The notes under the pieces were generated by a model that did not search any database, was not told the DNA's origin, and worked only from the letters and a program-made list of their open reading frames with translations. A DNA stretch of 64,000 bases from Corydoras sp. C115. Lineage: Eukaryota > Chordata > Actinopteri > Siluriformes > Callichthyidae. The DNA is taken from positions 1,203,501 to 1,267,500 of the forward strand of contig JAFMOC010000069.1 in the NCBI GenBank assembly GCA_019802505.1, read 5' to 3'. Numbering within the stretch: position 1 is the first letter of the stretch; each line of letters opens with the position of its first letter. Below, piece by piece: positions 10,149 to 18,555 of this stretch. The position numbers and the translations under genes were made by a program.

Positions 10149-12102
10149 TACAATAACTAGGTCCCATACCATTAAGACAGTTATCAAGTATCATAGTGAG
10201 CAAAAAACAAAAAGAGTCCAAAAAGTGCCAAAAAATCTCATTAATATCAATACAATCTCACGTAGTGTAAGAGACACTTTTAAGTTAAAACTTGGGTTAT
10301 TAAACATTAGGTCACTTTCATCAAAATCAGCTCTAGATCAAGAAATAATTACTGATAACTTCCTAAATGTCTTTTGTCTCACAGAGACCTGGATTAGGGC
10401 CAATGAATACTTAGCATTAAATGATGCCTCTCCACCTGGTTATACTTATGTTCATAACCCACGTCTCGGTGGACGAGGAGGTGGAGTGGCTATGATCTAT
10501 AATTTCCACAACACTACATCTCACACATCCAGCCATCCAACCCTCTCCTCCTTCTCCCCTGTCACAGAATCTGACATCTGCAAAATTCTTCTTACCAGTA
10601 ACCCAACTACTTGCCCCCTCGATTCCATCCCATCCCACCTTCTTCAATCCATTGCCTCCTCCATCACACCAGCTCTCACACACATCATTAACTCCTCTAT
10701 CATGTCGGGGACTTTTCCAAATTGTTTCAAACAGGCCATAGTCACACCCCTACTCAAAAAACCTACGTTCGACCCAAATTTGGTCGAGAGCTACAGACCT
10801 GTTTCTCTTTTACCTTTCCTGTCTAAAACACTTGAACGGTTGGTATCCACACAGGTCTCCAAATTTCTTAATCAGAATAATCTCCTTGATCCCAATCAAT
10901 CCGGTTTTAGATATGGTCACTCCACGGAGACAGCATTGCTCTCTGTGATTGACTCGCTTAAATATGCCAAAGCCAAATCTCAATCCTCGGTCCTCATATT
11001 GTTAAACCTTTCTGCAGATTTTGATACAGTAAATCATCAGATTCTACTGTCCACTCTAGCTGAATTAGGCTTTTCTTGTACGACTCTTGAATGGTTTCGA
11101 TCCTATCTCACAGGAAGGACCTTCAAAGTGTCATGGAATGGGGAGATCTCTAACTCTCACCAAGTACGCACTGGTGTGCCTCAGGGCTCTGTACTTGGCC
11201 CTCTCCTCTTCTCACTTTACATGACATCACTGAGCACAGTCATCCAGGCGCATGGTTTCTCTTACCGCTGCTATGCTGATGACACTCAACTTCATCTGTC
11301 TTTTGCCCCTGATGACACCACCATCTCAAATCGGGTATCTGCCTGCCTCACCGACATATCTGTCTGGATGAAGGCCCGTCATCTCAAATTAAATTTAGAA
11401 AAAACAGAGCTTCTCATTATCCCAGCTAAACCCTCAATCCATCACAACCTGACCTTCCAAATTGATGGCTCCACAATCTCCCCAACCGATTCAGTCCGGA
11501 ACCTTGGGTTCACAATAGACCCCAACCTTAAACTCTCTGATCATGTTATCAAAACCGCCCGTTCTTGTAGATTCCTTCTTTACAACATAAGGAAGATCAG
11601 ACCCTTTTTGACTGAACATGCTACCCAACTGCTTGTTCAAGCCCTAGTCTTATCCCGGCTTGATTATTGTAATGTGCTACTTGCCGGTATCCCAGCTTCC
11701 ACAATCAGACCTCTACAACTGATTCAAAACTCTGCAGCCCGACTTGTGTTTAACCAGCCCAAGCGAACTCATCTCACTCCATTACTGACTTCCCTCCATT
11801 GGCTTCCTGTAGCTGCTCGCATTCAGTACAAGTCACTGACTCTGGCATACAGAACCATTTCTGGATCTTCCCCCTCCTACCTTCACTCTATCTTTTTAAA
11901 ATACACTCTGACTCGTTCACTTTGCTCCAGTGATGATTGCCGCCTGGCGATCCCACCTCACCGAGGAGCTAATTCTCACTCCGTGGCGTTCACCACTGCA
12001 AAATGGTGGAACGATCTTCCCAACTCTGTCCGTAAGGCAGAATCACCAAACAGTTTTAAGAAACTACTTAAGACGCATCTCTTTAACAAATACCTGTTGT
12101 AG
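10081..12102 (+). CDS. Chimeric LINE ORF: L2-A endonuclease start fused to L2-B reverse transcriptase
   Basis: A 673-codon open frame. About residues 1-23 come from non-element DNA. Residues 24-140 match the start of L2-A ORF2 (LNIRSLSSK, CLTETW, GGRGGGVA of an AP-like endonuclease, truncated before the GDFN and SDH motifs). From 10503 on, the frame is L2-B: ESYRPVSLLP, GFRYGHSTETALL, GVPQGSVLGPLLF, CYADD at about 11269-11283, and a C-terminal LHWLPV...WWNDLPNSVRK region. The join is an insertion junction that happens to keep frame. The motif-A catalytic aspartate is replaced by Asn (codon AAC at 11005-11007, LLNLSADFD, against LLDLSAAFD in copy 1). Expression is not shown. I regard it as a fortuitous fusion with an inactive polymerase. 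Confidence 0.6.
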   Translation: MVIFILRMGICIYIPHIPHVFRATITRSHTIKTVIKYHSEQKTKRVQKVPKNLININTISRSVRDTFKLKLGLLNIRSLSSKSALDQEIITDNFLNVFCLTETWIRANEYLALNDASPPGYTYVHNPRLGGRGGGVAMIYNFHNTTSHTSSHPTLSSFSPVTESDICKILLTSNPTTCPLDSIPSHLLQSIASSITPALTHIINSSIMSGTFPNCFKQAIVTPLLKKPTFDPNLVESYRPVSLLPFLSKTLERLVSTQVSKFLNQNNLLDPNQSGFRYGHSTETALLSVIDSLKYAKAKSQSSVLILLNLSADFDTVNHQILLSTLAELGFSCTTLEWFRSYLTGRTFKVSWNGEISNSHQVRTGVPQGSVLGPLLFSLYMTSLSTVIQAHGFSYRCYADDTQLHLSFAPDDTTISNRVSACLTDISVWMKARHLKLNLEKTELLIIPAKPSIHHNLTFQIDGSTISPTDSVRNLGFTIDPNLKLSDHVIKTARSCRFLLYNIRKIRPFLTEHATQLLVQALVLSRLDYCNVLLAGIPASTIRPLQLIQNSAARLVFNQPKRTHLTPLLTSLHWLPVAARIQYKSLTLAYRTISGSSPSYLHSIFLKYTLTRSLCSSDDCRLAIPPHRGANSHSVAFTTAKWWNDLPNSVRKAESPNSFKKLLKTHLFNKYLL

Positions 12103-12103
12103 G

Positions 12104-12134
<31 letters not shown>

Positions 12135-12291
12135 GGGGGGGCACAGCATCGAATAACAATCAGGTGTGATGAATTTACAGTATAGTCCATTTACAGTATA
12201 GTCCATGGCTTCTGACTTGTGATGCTCTCATTTGTAAGTCGCTTTGGATAAAAGCGTCTGCTAAATGACTAAATGTAAATGTAAATGTAAA
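10503..12291 (+). mobile_element. L2-clade LINE family B, copy 2, inserted in L2-A
   Basis: 5'-truncated LINE carrying an uninterrupted RT frame to 12102 and a 3' UTR that ends TAAATGACTAAATG plus TGTAAA repeats. L2-A sequence flanks it on both sides. The 5-bp string TATAA occurs at 10498-10502 and 12292-12296 as a probable target duplication. The 3' terminal 38 nt at 12232-12269 are identical to those of the SINE at 12505-12542. Clade L2 is inferred from the RT and C-terminal motifs and from the tail shared with tRNA-SINEs. Confidence 0.88.
12104..12141 (+). repeat. A23-G15 homopurine run in the L2-B 3' UTR
   Basis: Twenty-three A residues are followed directly by fifteen G residues just after the RT stop. 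Copy 1 has only a short A run at the same place (9067-9077). Slippage or an assembly error is likely. Confidence 0.9.
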
Positions 12292-12355
12292 TATAAAACA
12301 TAAATGTATCACTTAATAATAAGTATGAGTCAAAATCCTTCGAAGCTCTTGTACT

Positions 12356-12568
12356 TGGGGAGTGGTAGCTCAGTGGTTAGGGTGTTGGGCTGTCAATCTG
12401 AAGGTTGGGGGTTCAAATCCCACTGAAGTTACCAATGTGGGTCCTTGAGCAAGACCCTTAACCCTCATTGCTCCAGGGATGTTGTGATTAACCCTGTGCT
12501 CACCTTGTAAGTCGCTTTGGATAAAAGCGTCTGCTAAATGACCCAATTTAATTTAATTTAATTTAATT
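12356..12568 (+). mobile_element. tRNA-derived SINE with L2-type tail, inserted in L2-A
   Basis: The head has pol III box A TAGCTCAGTGG (12366-12376) and box B GGTTCAAATCC (12410-12420). The body carries CTTGAGCAAGACCCTTAACC, and the tail ends in TAAATGAC then an (ATTTA)n run. The L2-A endonuclease sequence breaks at CTTGTACT and resumes with CAACATAAGC. TACT is present on both sides as a short duplication. It is not a tRNA gene: the cloverleaf is not closed and an 80-bp tail follows. Confidence 0.85.
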
Positions 12569-12572
12569 TACT

Positions 12573-15108
12573 CAACATAAGCAGCTCATCTTCATTGAAA
12601 AATAAATACAATCTAATGCAAGTGATTACCGTATACCGCCCTCCAGGCCCATATACAGAGTTTATTAAATAATTTGGTGAATTTCTTTCTAACATAGTAA
12701 TCTCATCAGACAAGGCCTTAATAGTCGGTGACTTCAATGTTCACTTTGAAAACCCACTAGACTCATTTAATTTAGCCTTTGACACTATCCTCGATTCCAT
12801 GAGCATTAATCAAAGTGTGGTTGGTGAAACACATCGCTGTAAACATACATTAGACTTAGTTTTATCACATCGCATTAACATTAATAATTTAACTATTGTT
12901 CCACTAAGTGAGGTCATCTCTGATCATCATTTAATAACCTATGATTTAGAAATTGATATTGATCCAGTCATTAAACCGCGATATGATATGAAGAGTAGAA
13001 TCATTCCATATTAAACCAGCATCAGGACCTGATGAACTTGAAAACACAGCTGAATACCTTAAACATGTGTTTTCTACAACCTTAGACACTGTTGCTCCAC
13101 TTAAACTAAAAAGGGTTAAAGATAAAAGACTCGTTCCATGGTTTAATGATCAAACACGTGCCCTAAAACAAACCACTAGAACCATGGAGCGTAAATGGAG
13201 ACAAACTAAATTAGAGGTATTTAGGGTTGCATGGAAGGACAGTATGACTGAGTACAAACATGCACTCAATGCAGCGAAGACTAAATATTATTCTGAACTA
13301 ATAGAGAACAACAAAAACAACCAAAGATTCCTCTTTAGTACCATTGCCAAATTAACTCGAAGTGCTAGTGAATCAGATTCACAGATTCACTCACAGCTTG
13401 GCAGCAATGATTTCATGAATTTCTTTATATCTATTCACTATCTTTTTAGTGATAAAATTGAAAACATAGACTTAAATCATCTAATGCATCATGTAGCATA
13501 ATCAATAATCAACCCTCAACGATCGCTGAAAAATCTAGTGGTAGAGAAAATAATATAGTAAATACCTTTAACCCCATATATAAAAAAGAGCTTGTCTCAT
13601 TAATTACACAATCAAAGACAACATCCTGTCTGTTAGACCCAATACCTACAAACCTCCTTAAAGACCTCCTACCAAATATTACAGAGCCTGTTATGAACAT
13701 TATAAATTCATCACTTAAAATAGGCTATGTCCCCAAAAATCTGAAGTGAGCAGTCATTAAACCATTACTTAAAAAAACCTAATTTAGATCCTCTAATACT
13801 GTCCAACTATAGACCAATATCAAACCTTCCTTTTGTCTCTAAAACCCTAGAAAAAATTGTGTTCAACCAGCTGAATCGCCATCTTCTAACTAATAACGTT
13901 CATGAAGTTTTTCAGTCAGGTTTTAGATCTCATCATAGCACTGAGACAGCCTTAATTAAAGTCGTTAATGACTTATTAATGTCCTCTAATAATAACCAAA
14001 TCTCTTTCCTTGTATTATTAGATCTTAGTGTAGCCTTTGACACTATAGACCATAACATCTTAGGGTGTTACAGGATCTACACACCAGTGGTTTAAATCCT
14101 ACCTGACAGATCGATATCAATTCACCTGTGTTAACAACCAATATTCTGATCTTGCTAAAGTTAAATATGGTGTTCCGCAAGGGTCAGTTCTGGGTCCACT
14201 CCTATTTGCACTATATATATATGCTTCCATTGGGGTCAATTATTCGTAAACATGGAATCAGTTTCCACTCTTATGCAGATGATACACAGTTATACATTTC
14301 AGCTAACCCTAATGATTTTCGTTCAGTCAGTAAGCTCTGCATCCAAGATATTAAAATATGGATGTCAAAAAACTTCCTACTGCTAAATTCTGATAAAACA
14401 GAGTTTTTGATAGTTGGACCCAAGGACAACATTAACAAAGCTTCTAACACTATGTTAAACCTTGATAACTCTTTAATTAGACCCAGTTCATCTGTAAATA
14501 ATCTCGGTGTCATTATTGATTCAGATCTCTCCTTTACAAAGCACATTAGCAATATTACTAGAATTGCATTTTTTCACCTTCGTAACATTTCGAAGCTACG
14601 AAATATCCTCTCCCTCCAAGATGCAGAAAAACTAATTCATACTTTTATTACCTCAAGGTTAGATTATTGTAATTCACTTCTGACAGGATGTTCTAATAAA
14701 TCATTACATAAATTACAACTTGTTCAAAATGCTGCAGCTAGAGTTTTAACTAAAACCAAAAAGTTTGATCATATCAGTCCTGTGTTATCAAACTTGCACT
14801 GGCTACCAGTTAAGTTTCGTATTGAGTACAAAATTTGATTGATAACGTATAAAATGCTACATAATCAGGCTCCACAGTATCTGAGTGAGCTGATTCAATT
14901 GTACATGCCAACATGTGAGCTCAGATCTCAAAGTGCTGGTCTACTCTTAGCTCCTAGAATAAATAAAATTACTGTTGGTGGAAGAGTGTTCTCCCACAAG
15001 GCTCCTCAACTTTGGAATAGCCTTCCAGCTACTGTTTGTAATTCTGAATCACTATTAATATTTAAAAATAAATTAAAAACACATTTATTTAATCTTGCGT
15101 TTAATTAA
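12573..15108 (+). pseudogene. ORF2 remainder of L2-A copy 1
   Basis: Continuation of the endonuclease and RT after the two insertions. GDFNVHFENP near 12729 and SDHHLITYDLE near 12919 are endonuclease motifs. A deletion near 13012 skips to the PASGPDELENTA linker. RT motifs follow in pieces: GFRSHHSTETAL and LLDLSVAFDTIDHN at 13918-14060, a deletion at about 14062, GVPQGSVLGPLLF with a frame slip at about 14170-14215, SYADDTQLY at about 14270, and the C-terminal HKAPQLWNSLPATV block to 15108. Stops at 14837 and elsewhere break it. It is homologous throughout to 37641-40094. Confidence 0.85.
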
Positions 15109-15950
15109 TCCCCTGTAGATAAAGATGTAGATCTCAGGCTTGGCTGTGTTGGGGTGGTAATCTGTGATCAGTGTGTGCTGGCGTTTCACCTCTTCACCCA
15201 CCTCATCATTAATGAGGGGGTGTGGCGGTGAAATGATGCTTTTCCGGGGCGCCATCTCAACTATGAAGAGTCTACAGTATCTGCCTCTTTTAGTTATGCT
15301 GCTCTAGTCAGTGATGCCGGAGTCACATGCTGCACTGTGTCAATCAATTACTTAATCTTATTGCTTACCTGGTCGCCTAGCTCGCTTCTTAGCAGCCGTT
15401 GAACGGACTGCGCCACCCATTGTAACAAAATGCTGGCCTCTCACCCTCACGAAGTCCAGGAGTCCTCGTCTGGGTAAGCGCCACACTTGTTTATTGATTA
15501 TTCCCCGCTGCCGCATATCCCGTCTTATCGGTCGGTCCCGGCAGTCGGTTCTGATTAGCCGGTTCTCTGGCTGCAGCATCGGCTGCCTGAACTCGGCGCT
15601 AGCCCCGCCATTAGCCGCTTTGTCTGGCTGCAGCATCGGCTGCATTAACTCGGCGCTAGCCCTGCCATTAGCCGCTTTATCAGGCTGCAGCTTCAGCTGC
15701 ACTCGCTTGCTACGCCGGCAAGCAGTCAGCGAGCCACTGCGTGAGCCACATGCCGTCTGCGAGCCGCTCTGCCCGGTTATTGAGCCGCGTTTTGCTGCTA
15801 GCGCGTTGCCGCTCGCCGTCAGTGATCCCTCGCTCGCCACGGGCGTTCCGCCGCTCGTTGGCGGCGATCCGCCGCTAGCCGTCAGCATGCCACTCTGCGG
15901 GGCGTGGTGTCCAGCACATCACCTGGGGTGCAGTCCAGTGGTCCGAGGAG

Positions 15951-16345
15951 TCCGCGTTAGTCTCTCCAGCACCTGAGTCCGCATTAGTCTCTCCAGCACC
16001 TGAGTCCGCGTTAGCCTCTCCAGCACCTGAGTCCGCGTTAGCCTCTCCAGCACCTGAGCCCGCGTTAGTCTCTCCAGCACCTGAGCCCGCGTTAGTCTCT
16101 CCAGCACCTGAGTCCACGTTAGTCTCTTCAGCAACTGAGTCCGCGTTAGTCTCTCCAGCACCTGAGTCCGCGTTAGCCTCTCCAGCACCTGAGCCCGCGT
16201 TAGTCTCTCCAGCACCTGAGCCCGCGTTAGTCTCTCCAGCAACTGAGCCCGCGTTAGTCCCTCCAGCACCTGAGCCCGCGTTAGTCTCTCCAGCACCTGA
16301 GTCCGCGTTAGTCTCTCCAGGACCTCAGTCCGTGTGGTTCTTTCT
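15951..16345 (+). repeat. 27-bp minisatellite 1
   Basis: About 14-15 copies of a 27-bp unit, consensus start CCAGCACCTGAGTCCGCGTT then AGTCTCT. Units differ mainly by GTCC/GCCC and AGTC/AGCC. Read in frame it would give the nonapeptide repeat APESALVSP. Confidence 0.93.
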
Positions 16346-16454
16346 GGTACATGAGTCCGTGTGGTTCTCTCTGGTACCTGAGTCCGCGTTGTTCTCTCCA
16401 GCACCTGAGTCCGCGGGGGTCTCTCCGGCATCTGGGCCCGCAAGTATCACCCTC

Positions 16455-16781
16455 AAAGGGTCACGTCGCCCTTGCGCTCTCAAAGGGTCACATTGCCTTC
16501 GCATCCTCAAAGGGTCACATTGCCTTCGCATCCTCAAAGGGTCATGTCGCCCTTGCATCCTCAAAGGGTCACATCGCCCTCGCATCCTCAAAGGGTCACG
16601 TCGTCCCCGCATCCTCAAAGGGTCACATCGCCCTTGCACTCTCAAAGGGTCATGGCGTCCCCGCATCCTCAAGGGGTCACGTCGCCCTCGCGCTCTCAAA
16701 GGGTCACGGCGTCCCCACATCCTCAAAGGGTCATGTCGCCCTCGCGCTCTCAAAGGTTCACGGCGTCCCCGCGCTCTCATA
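16455..16781 (+). repeat. 27-bp minisatellite 2
   Basis: About 12 copies of a 27-bp unit, CTCAAAGGGTCACRTCGCCC followed by TCGCATC. It has the same period as the preceding array but an unrelated sequence. In the shared open frame it would give an LKGSHRPRI-like nonapeptide. Confidence 0.93.
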
Positions 16782-16984
16782 ACGCTCTCTCTGCGTTATG
16801 TGCTTATGTTACGTTGGGTGGTTTTTGCTATGTCTTTGTTCGTTTTCGGTTTTTATTTTTGCTTGTTTTGGTTAGGGTTTGCTCCCAGCATGTTCCGCCG
16901 TGCGTTCAGCCTGGCTCGCTTCTTAGCACCACGCAGCACCGTGCAGCGCCGCCGTTGGACGGACTGCACCACCCGTTGTAACAG

Positions 16985-17727
16985 TTGTACAGAAATAATC
17001 TGCAGGAACAGGCAGTTCTGGTGACCTGATGAAATAGTTTATGATGTAAGTCAAATATAAAACCAAGGTTACGGACCGAATCAGTTGGAGTGATTGTGGA
17101 GCCATCAATTTGGAAGGTTAGGTCATAATAAGAATTGTGGGTTTAGCTAGAATTACGATAATTCTCTGTTTTTGCCAAATTTTATTTATCCAAACAGATA
17201 TTTTGGCGGCACTGTGGCTTAGTGGTTAGCACGTTCGCATCTCAACGCTAGGGATTCCGGTTCGAATCCCCATCTGGGTGGAGTTTCCATGTTCTCCCCG
17301 TGTCTGCGTGGGTTTCCTCCGGGTTCTCCGGTTTCCTCCCACAGTCCAAAAACATGGATCAAGTCAATTGAATTCTCAAAATTGCCCCATATAGAGTGTG
17401 TCTGTGTGAGTCAGTGTGTGCCCAGAGATGGATTGGCGCCCTGTCCTGGGTGTATCTGCCCAGCGCCCGAGACATTCTCCCCTGGATGGGCATGGGGAAC
17501 CCCACCACGACCCTAATAGAGGATAAAGCGGGAGATAATGAATGAATGAAAACAGATATTTCGATGAGGCAGATAGTGGTGTCGTCAGGGGCAGAAGACA
17601 TATGAAGCTGATTGTCATCAGCAAACAGTGATAAAAGACATCATGTGCCAGAATGATGGCGCCCAGCGATGTCATGTACAATAAAAAATTAAGGGAACCA
17701 AGTACAGTGGCCTGAGGAACTCCAGTG
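16985..17727 (-). mobile_element. L2-B LINE fragment, interrupted by a SINE
   Basis: Minus strand. Right of the SINE, the text reads YMTSLGAI.LAHDVFYHC then a YADDNQLHMSSAPDDTTI equivalent, with frame slips (17560-17720). Left of it, KLMAPQS.TDSVRNLG-like and SFHQ..RTACS-like text (about 16990-17200) matches the thumb of L2-B. A SINE at 17205-17549 splits it. There is no 3' tail. This is a middle fragment of the same family as 10503-12291. Confidence 0.7.
17205..17549 (+). mobile_element. Full-length tRNA-SINE with target-site duplication
   Basis: The head GGCGGCACTGTGGCTTAGTG contains box A, and GGTTCGAATCC (about 17260) is box B. The body is CCGGTTTCCTCCCACAGTCC, and the end is GATAAAGCGGGAGATAATGAATGAATG. 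A perfect 12-bp duplication, AAACAGATATTT, flanks it at 17192-17203 and 17550-17561. It is one of the best-preserved copies in the window and defines the family: an approximately 345-bp element with a tRNA-like head, unique body and GAAT/GAATG tail. Confidence 0.95.
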
Positions 17728-17819
17728 ACGTGGAAACATCCTTATTCCCTGACAATTTGAAAATTGTCTGACACCACCATTTATCTAATGGATGGACTAA
17801 CAGTGTTTCGAGCTGACAG

Positions 17820-18310
17820 AAACACTGGAGGTGCAGATGTAATGGAGAGGCTGACACAGACAATCCTCTGTGGGGCGTTCACCACCATCTGCAGAGCTTT
17901 CCTCTCTGCAGCAGAGCAGCCTCCGTGCCACATTTTGAAGGAGATGAGGTCTGAGTTCCCGAGTGCGGCCCTTCTCAGCTGTCTAAGAAAGTACAGCTGC
18001 TTATTTGCCTACCTGACTAAACTGGAAGTGTTGTTGCTTCAGGTAAGGTTTTTACTTAAGTGCACAACCAAGTACCTGTAGCTGGAACTTTGTTTTAATT
18101 ATGTTGATGCAGAGGTTGTTGTTTCTAAACCAACCCTCCAGGTGTGAAAAGGAGGGGGCATAACACACAGCCCTGGGAGGAGCCAGTGCTAAGGATTATG
18201 GTAAGGAAGGCGGTGTCGTGGATCCCCACAGACAGTGGCCTGTTGGTCAGGAAGTCCGGGACCCCATTGCAGAGGCTCAGCCCAAGTAGTTGGAGTTTAT
18301 GGGTCATTGT
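17820..18310 (-). pseudogene. LINE reverse transcriptase and 3' remnant
   Basis: On the minus strand 18125-18307 reads GVPDFLTNRPLSVGIHD...LSTGSSQGCVLCPLLFT, the palm motif of a GxPQG-type fish LINE. The part at 17820-18080 (LRKYSCLFAYLTK-like on the other strand, with a TCTCTGCAGCAGAGCAGCCT core) resembles the 3' portion of such elements. No active-site YADD is retained. It is possibly the same family as 70-1005. Confidence 0.5.
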
Positions 18311-18317
18311 GTGTGTT

Positions 18318-18440
18318 TGAAAGTGTGTCTAAGTGTATGCCCAGTGATGAATTGGCACCCTGCCCTGGGCGCCTGAAACTTTCTCTTCTCCCCTAGATGG
18401 GCATGGGGAACTTAATATAGGATAAAGTAAAATGTAATAA
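18318..18440 (+). mobile_element. Degenerate tRNA-SINE 3' half
   Basis: Contains GTGTATGCCCAGTGATGAAT, CACCCTGCCCTGGG, CCCTAGATGGGCATGGGGAA and GGATAAAGTAAAATGTAATAA. The head is missing and divergence is high. Confidence 0.75.
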
Positions 18441-18454
18441 ATAAACATTCAAAA

Positions 18455-18555
18455 TTGGGGTGGCACGGTGGCACCCTGTCCTGGGTGTATTTGCCCAGTG
18501 CCAAAAATTTTTTCTCCTGGATGGGGAACCCCCCCCCAACCACCTTCATAGATAA
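18455..18555 (+). mobile_element. Internally deleted tRNA-SINE
   Basis: The SINE head GGGGTGGCACGGTGG is joined directly to the body CACCCTGTCCTGGGTGTATT. The tRNA part and central block are missing. It ends before the GAATGA tail. Confidence 0.7.

Larger units (their letters stand above)
10149..15357 (+). mobile_element. L2-clade LINE family A, copy 1, interrupted twice
   Basis: Begins at CAATAACTAGG, the point equivalent to 37080 in the near full-length copy, so it is 5'-truncated just downstream of ORF1. The element is continuous with that copy through 10149-10502, 12292-12355 and 12573-15357, apart from two insertions: L2-B (10503-12291) and a tRNA-SINE (12356-12568). ORF2 is broken in the remaining parts. 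The 3' UTR is shared with 40095-40340 and is cut at 15357, where a GC-rich element begins. Confidence 0.88.
15358..16984 (+). mobile_element. Putative non-autonomous LTR-like element with two minisatellites
   Basis: GC-rich block abruptly replacing L2-A 3' UTR sequence. The two edges share a degenerate direct repeat, GCTCGCTTCTTAGCA...ACGGACTGC.CCACCC.TTGTAACA (15380-15428 and 16916-16983). Each ends in TGTAACA, as LTR 3' ends do. Between them lie GC-rich unique sequence and two 27-bp tandem arrays. A long frame without stops runs from about 15879 to 17024 on the plus strand because the repeat period is a multiple of three. No Gag or Pol motif is visible. The left repeat is short, so the element is truncated or rearranged. 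What it is remains open. Confidence 0.4.

Noticed and set aside
12356..12430. tRNA gene
   Set aside because: Boxes A and B are present but the acceptor stem does not close and the sequence continues into a SINE body and L2-type tail.
15919..16780. Minus-strand open frames rich in RTQVLERL or RMRGRRDPL repeats
   Set aside because: They are reverse translations of the 27-bp minisatellites; any frame of a 27-bp repeat without stops stays open.
15951..16781. CRISPR-like array
   Set aside because: The units are contiguous tandem repeats with no unique spacers, in a vertebrate genome.
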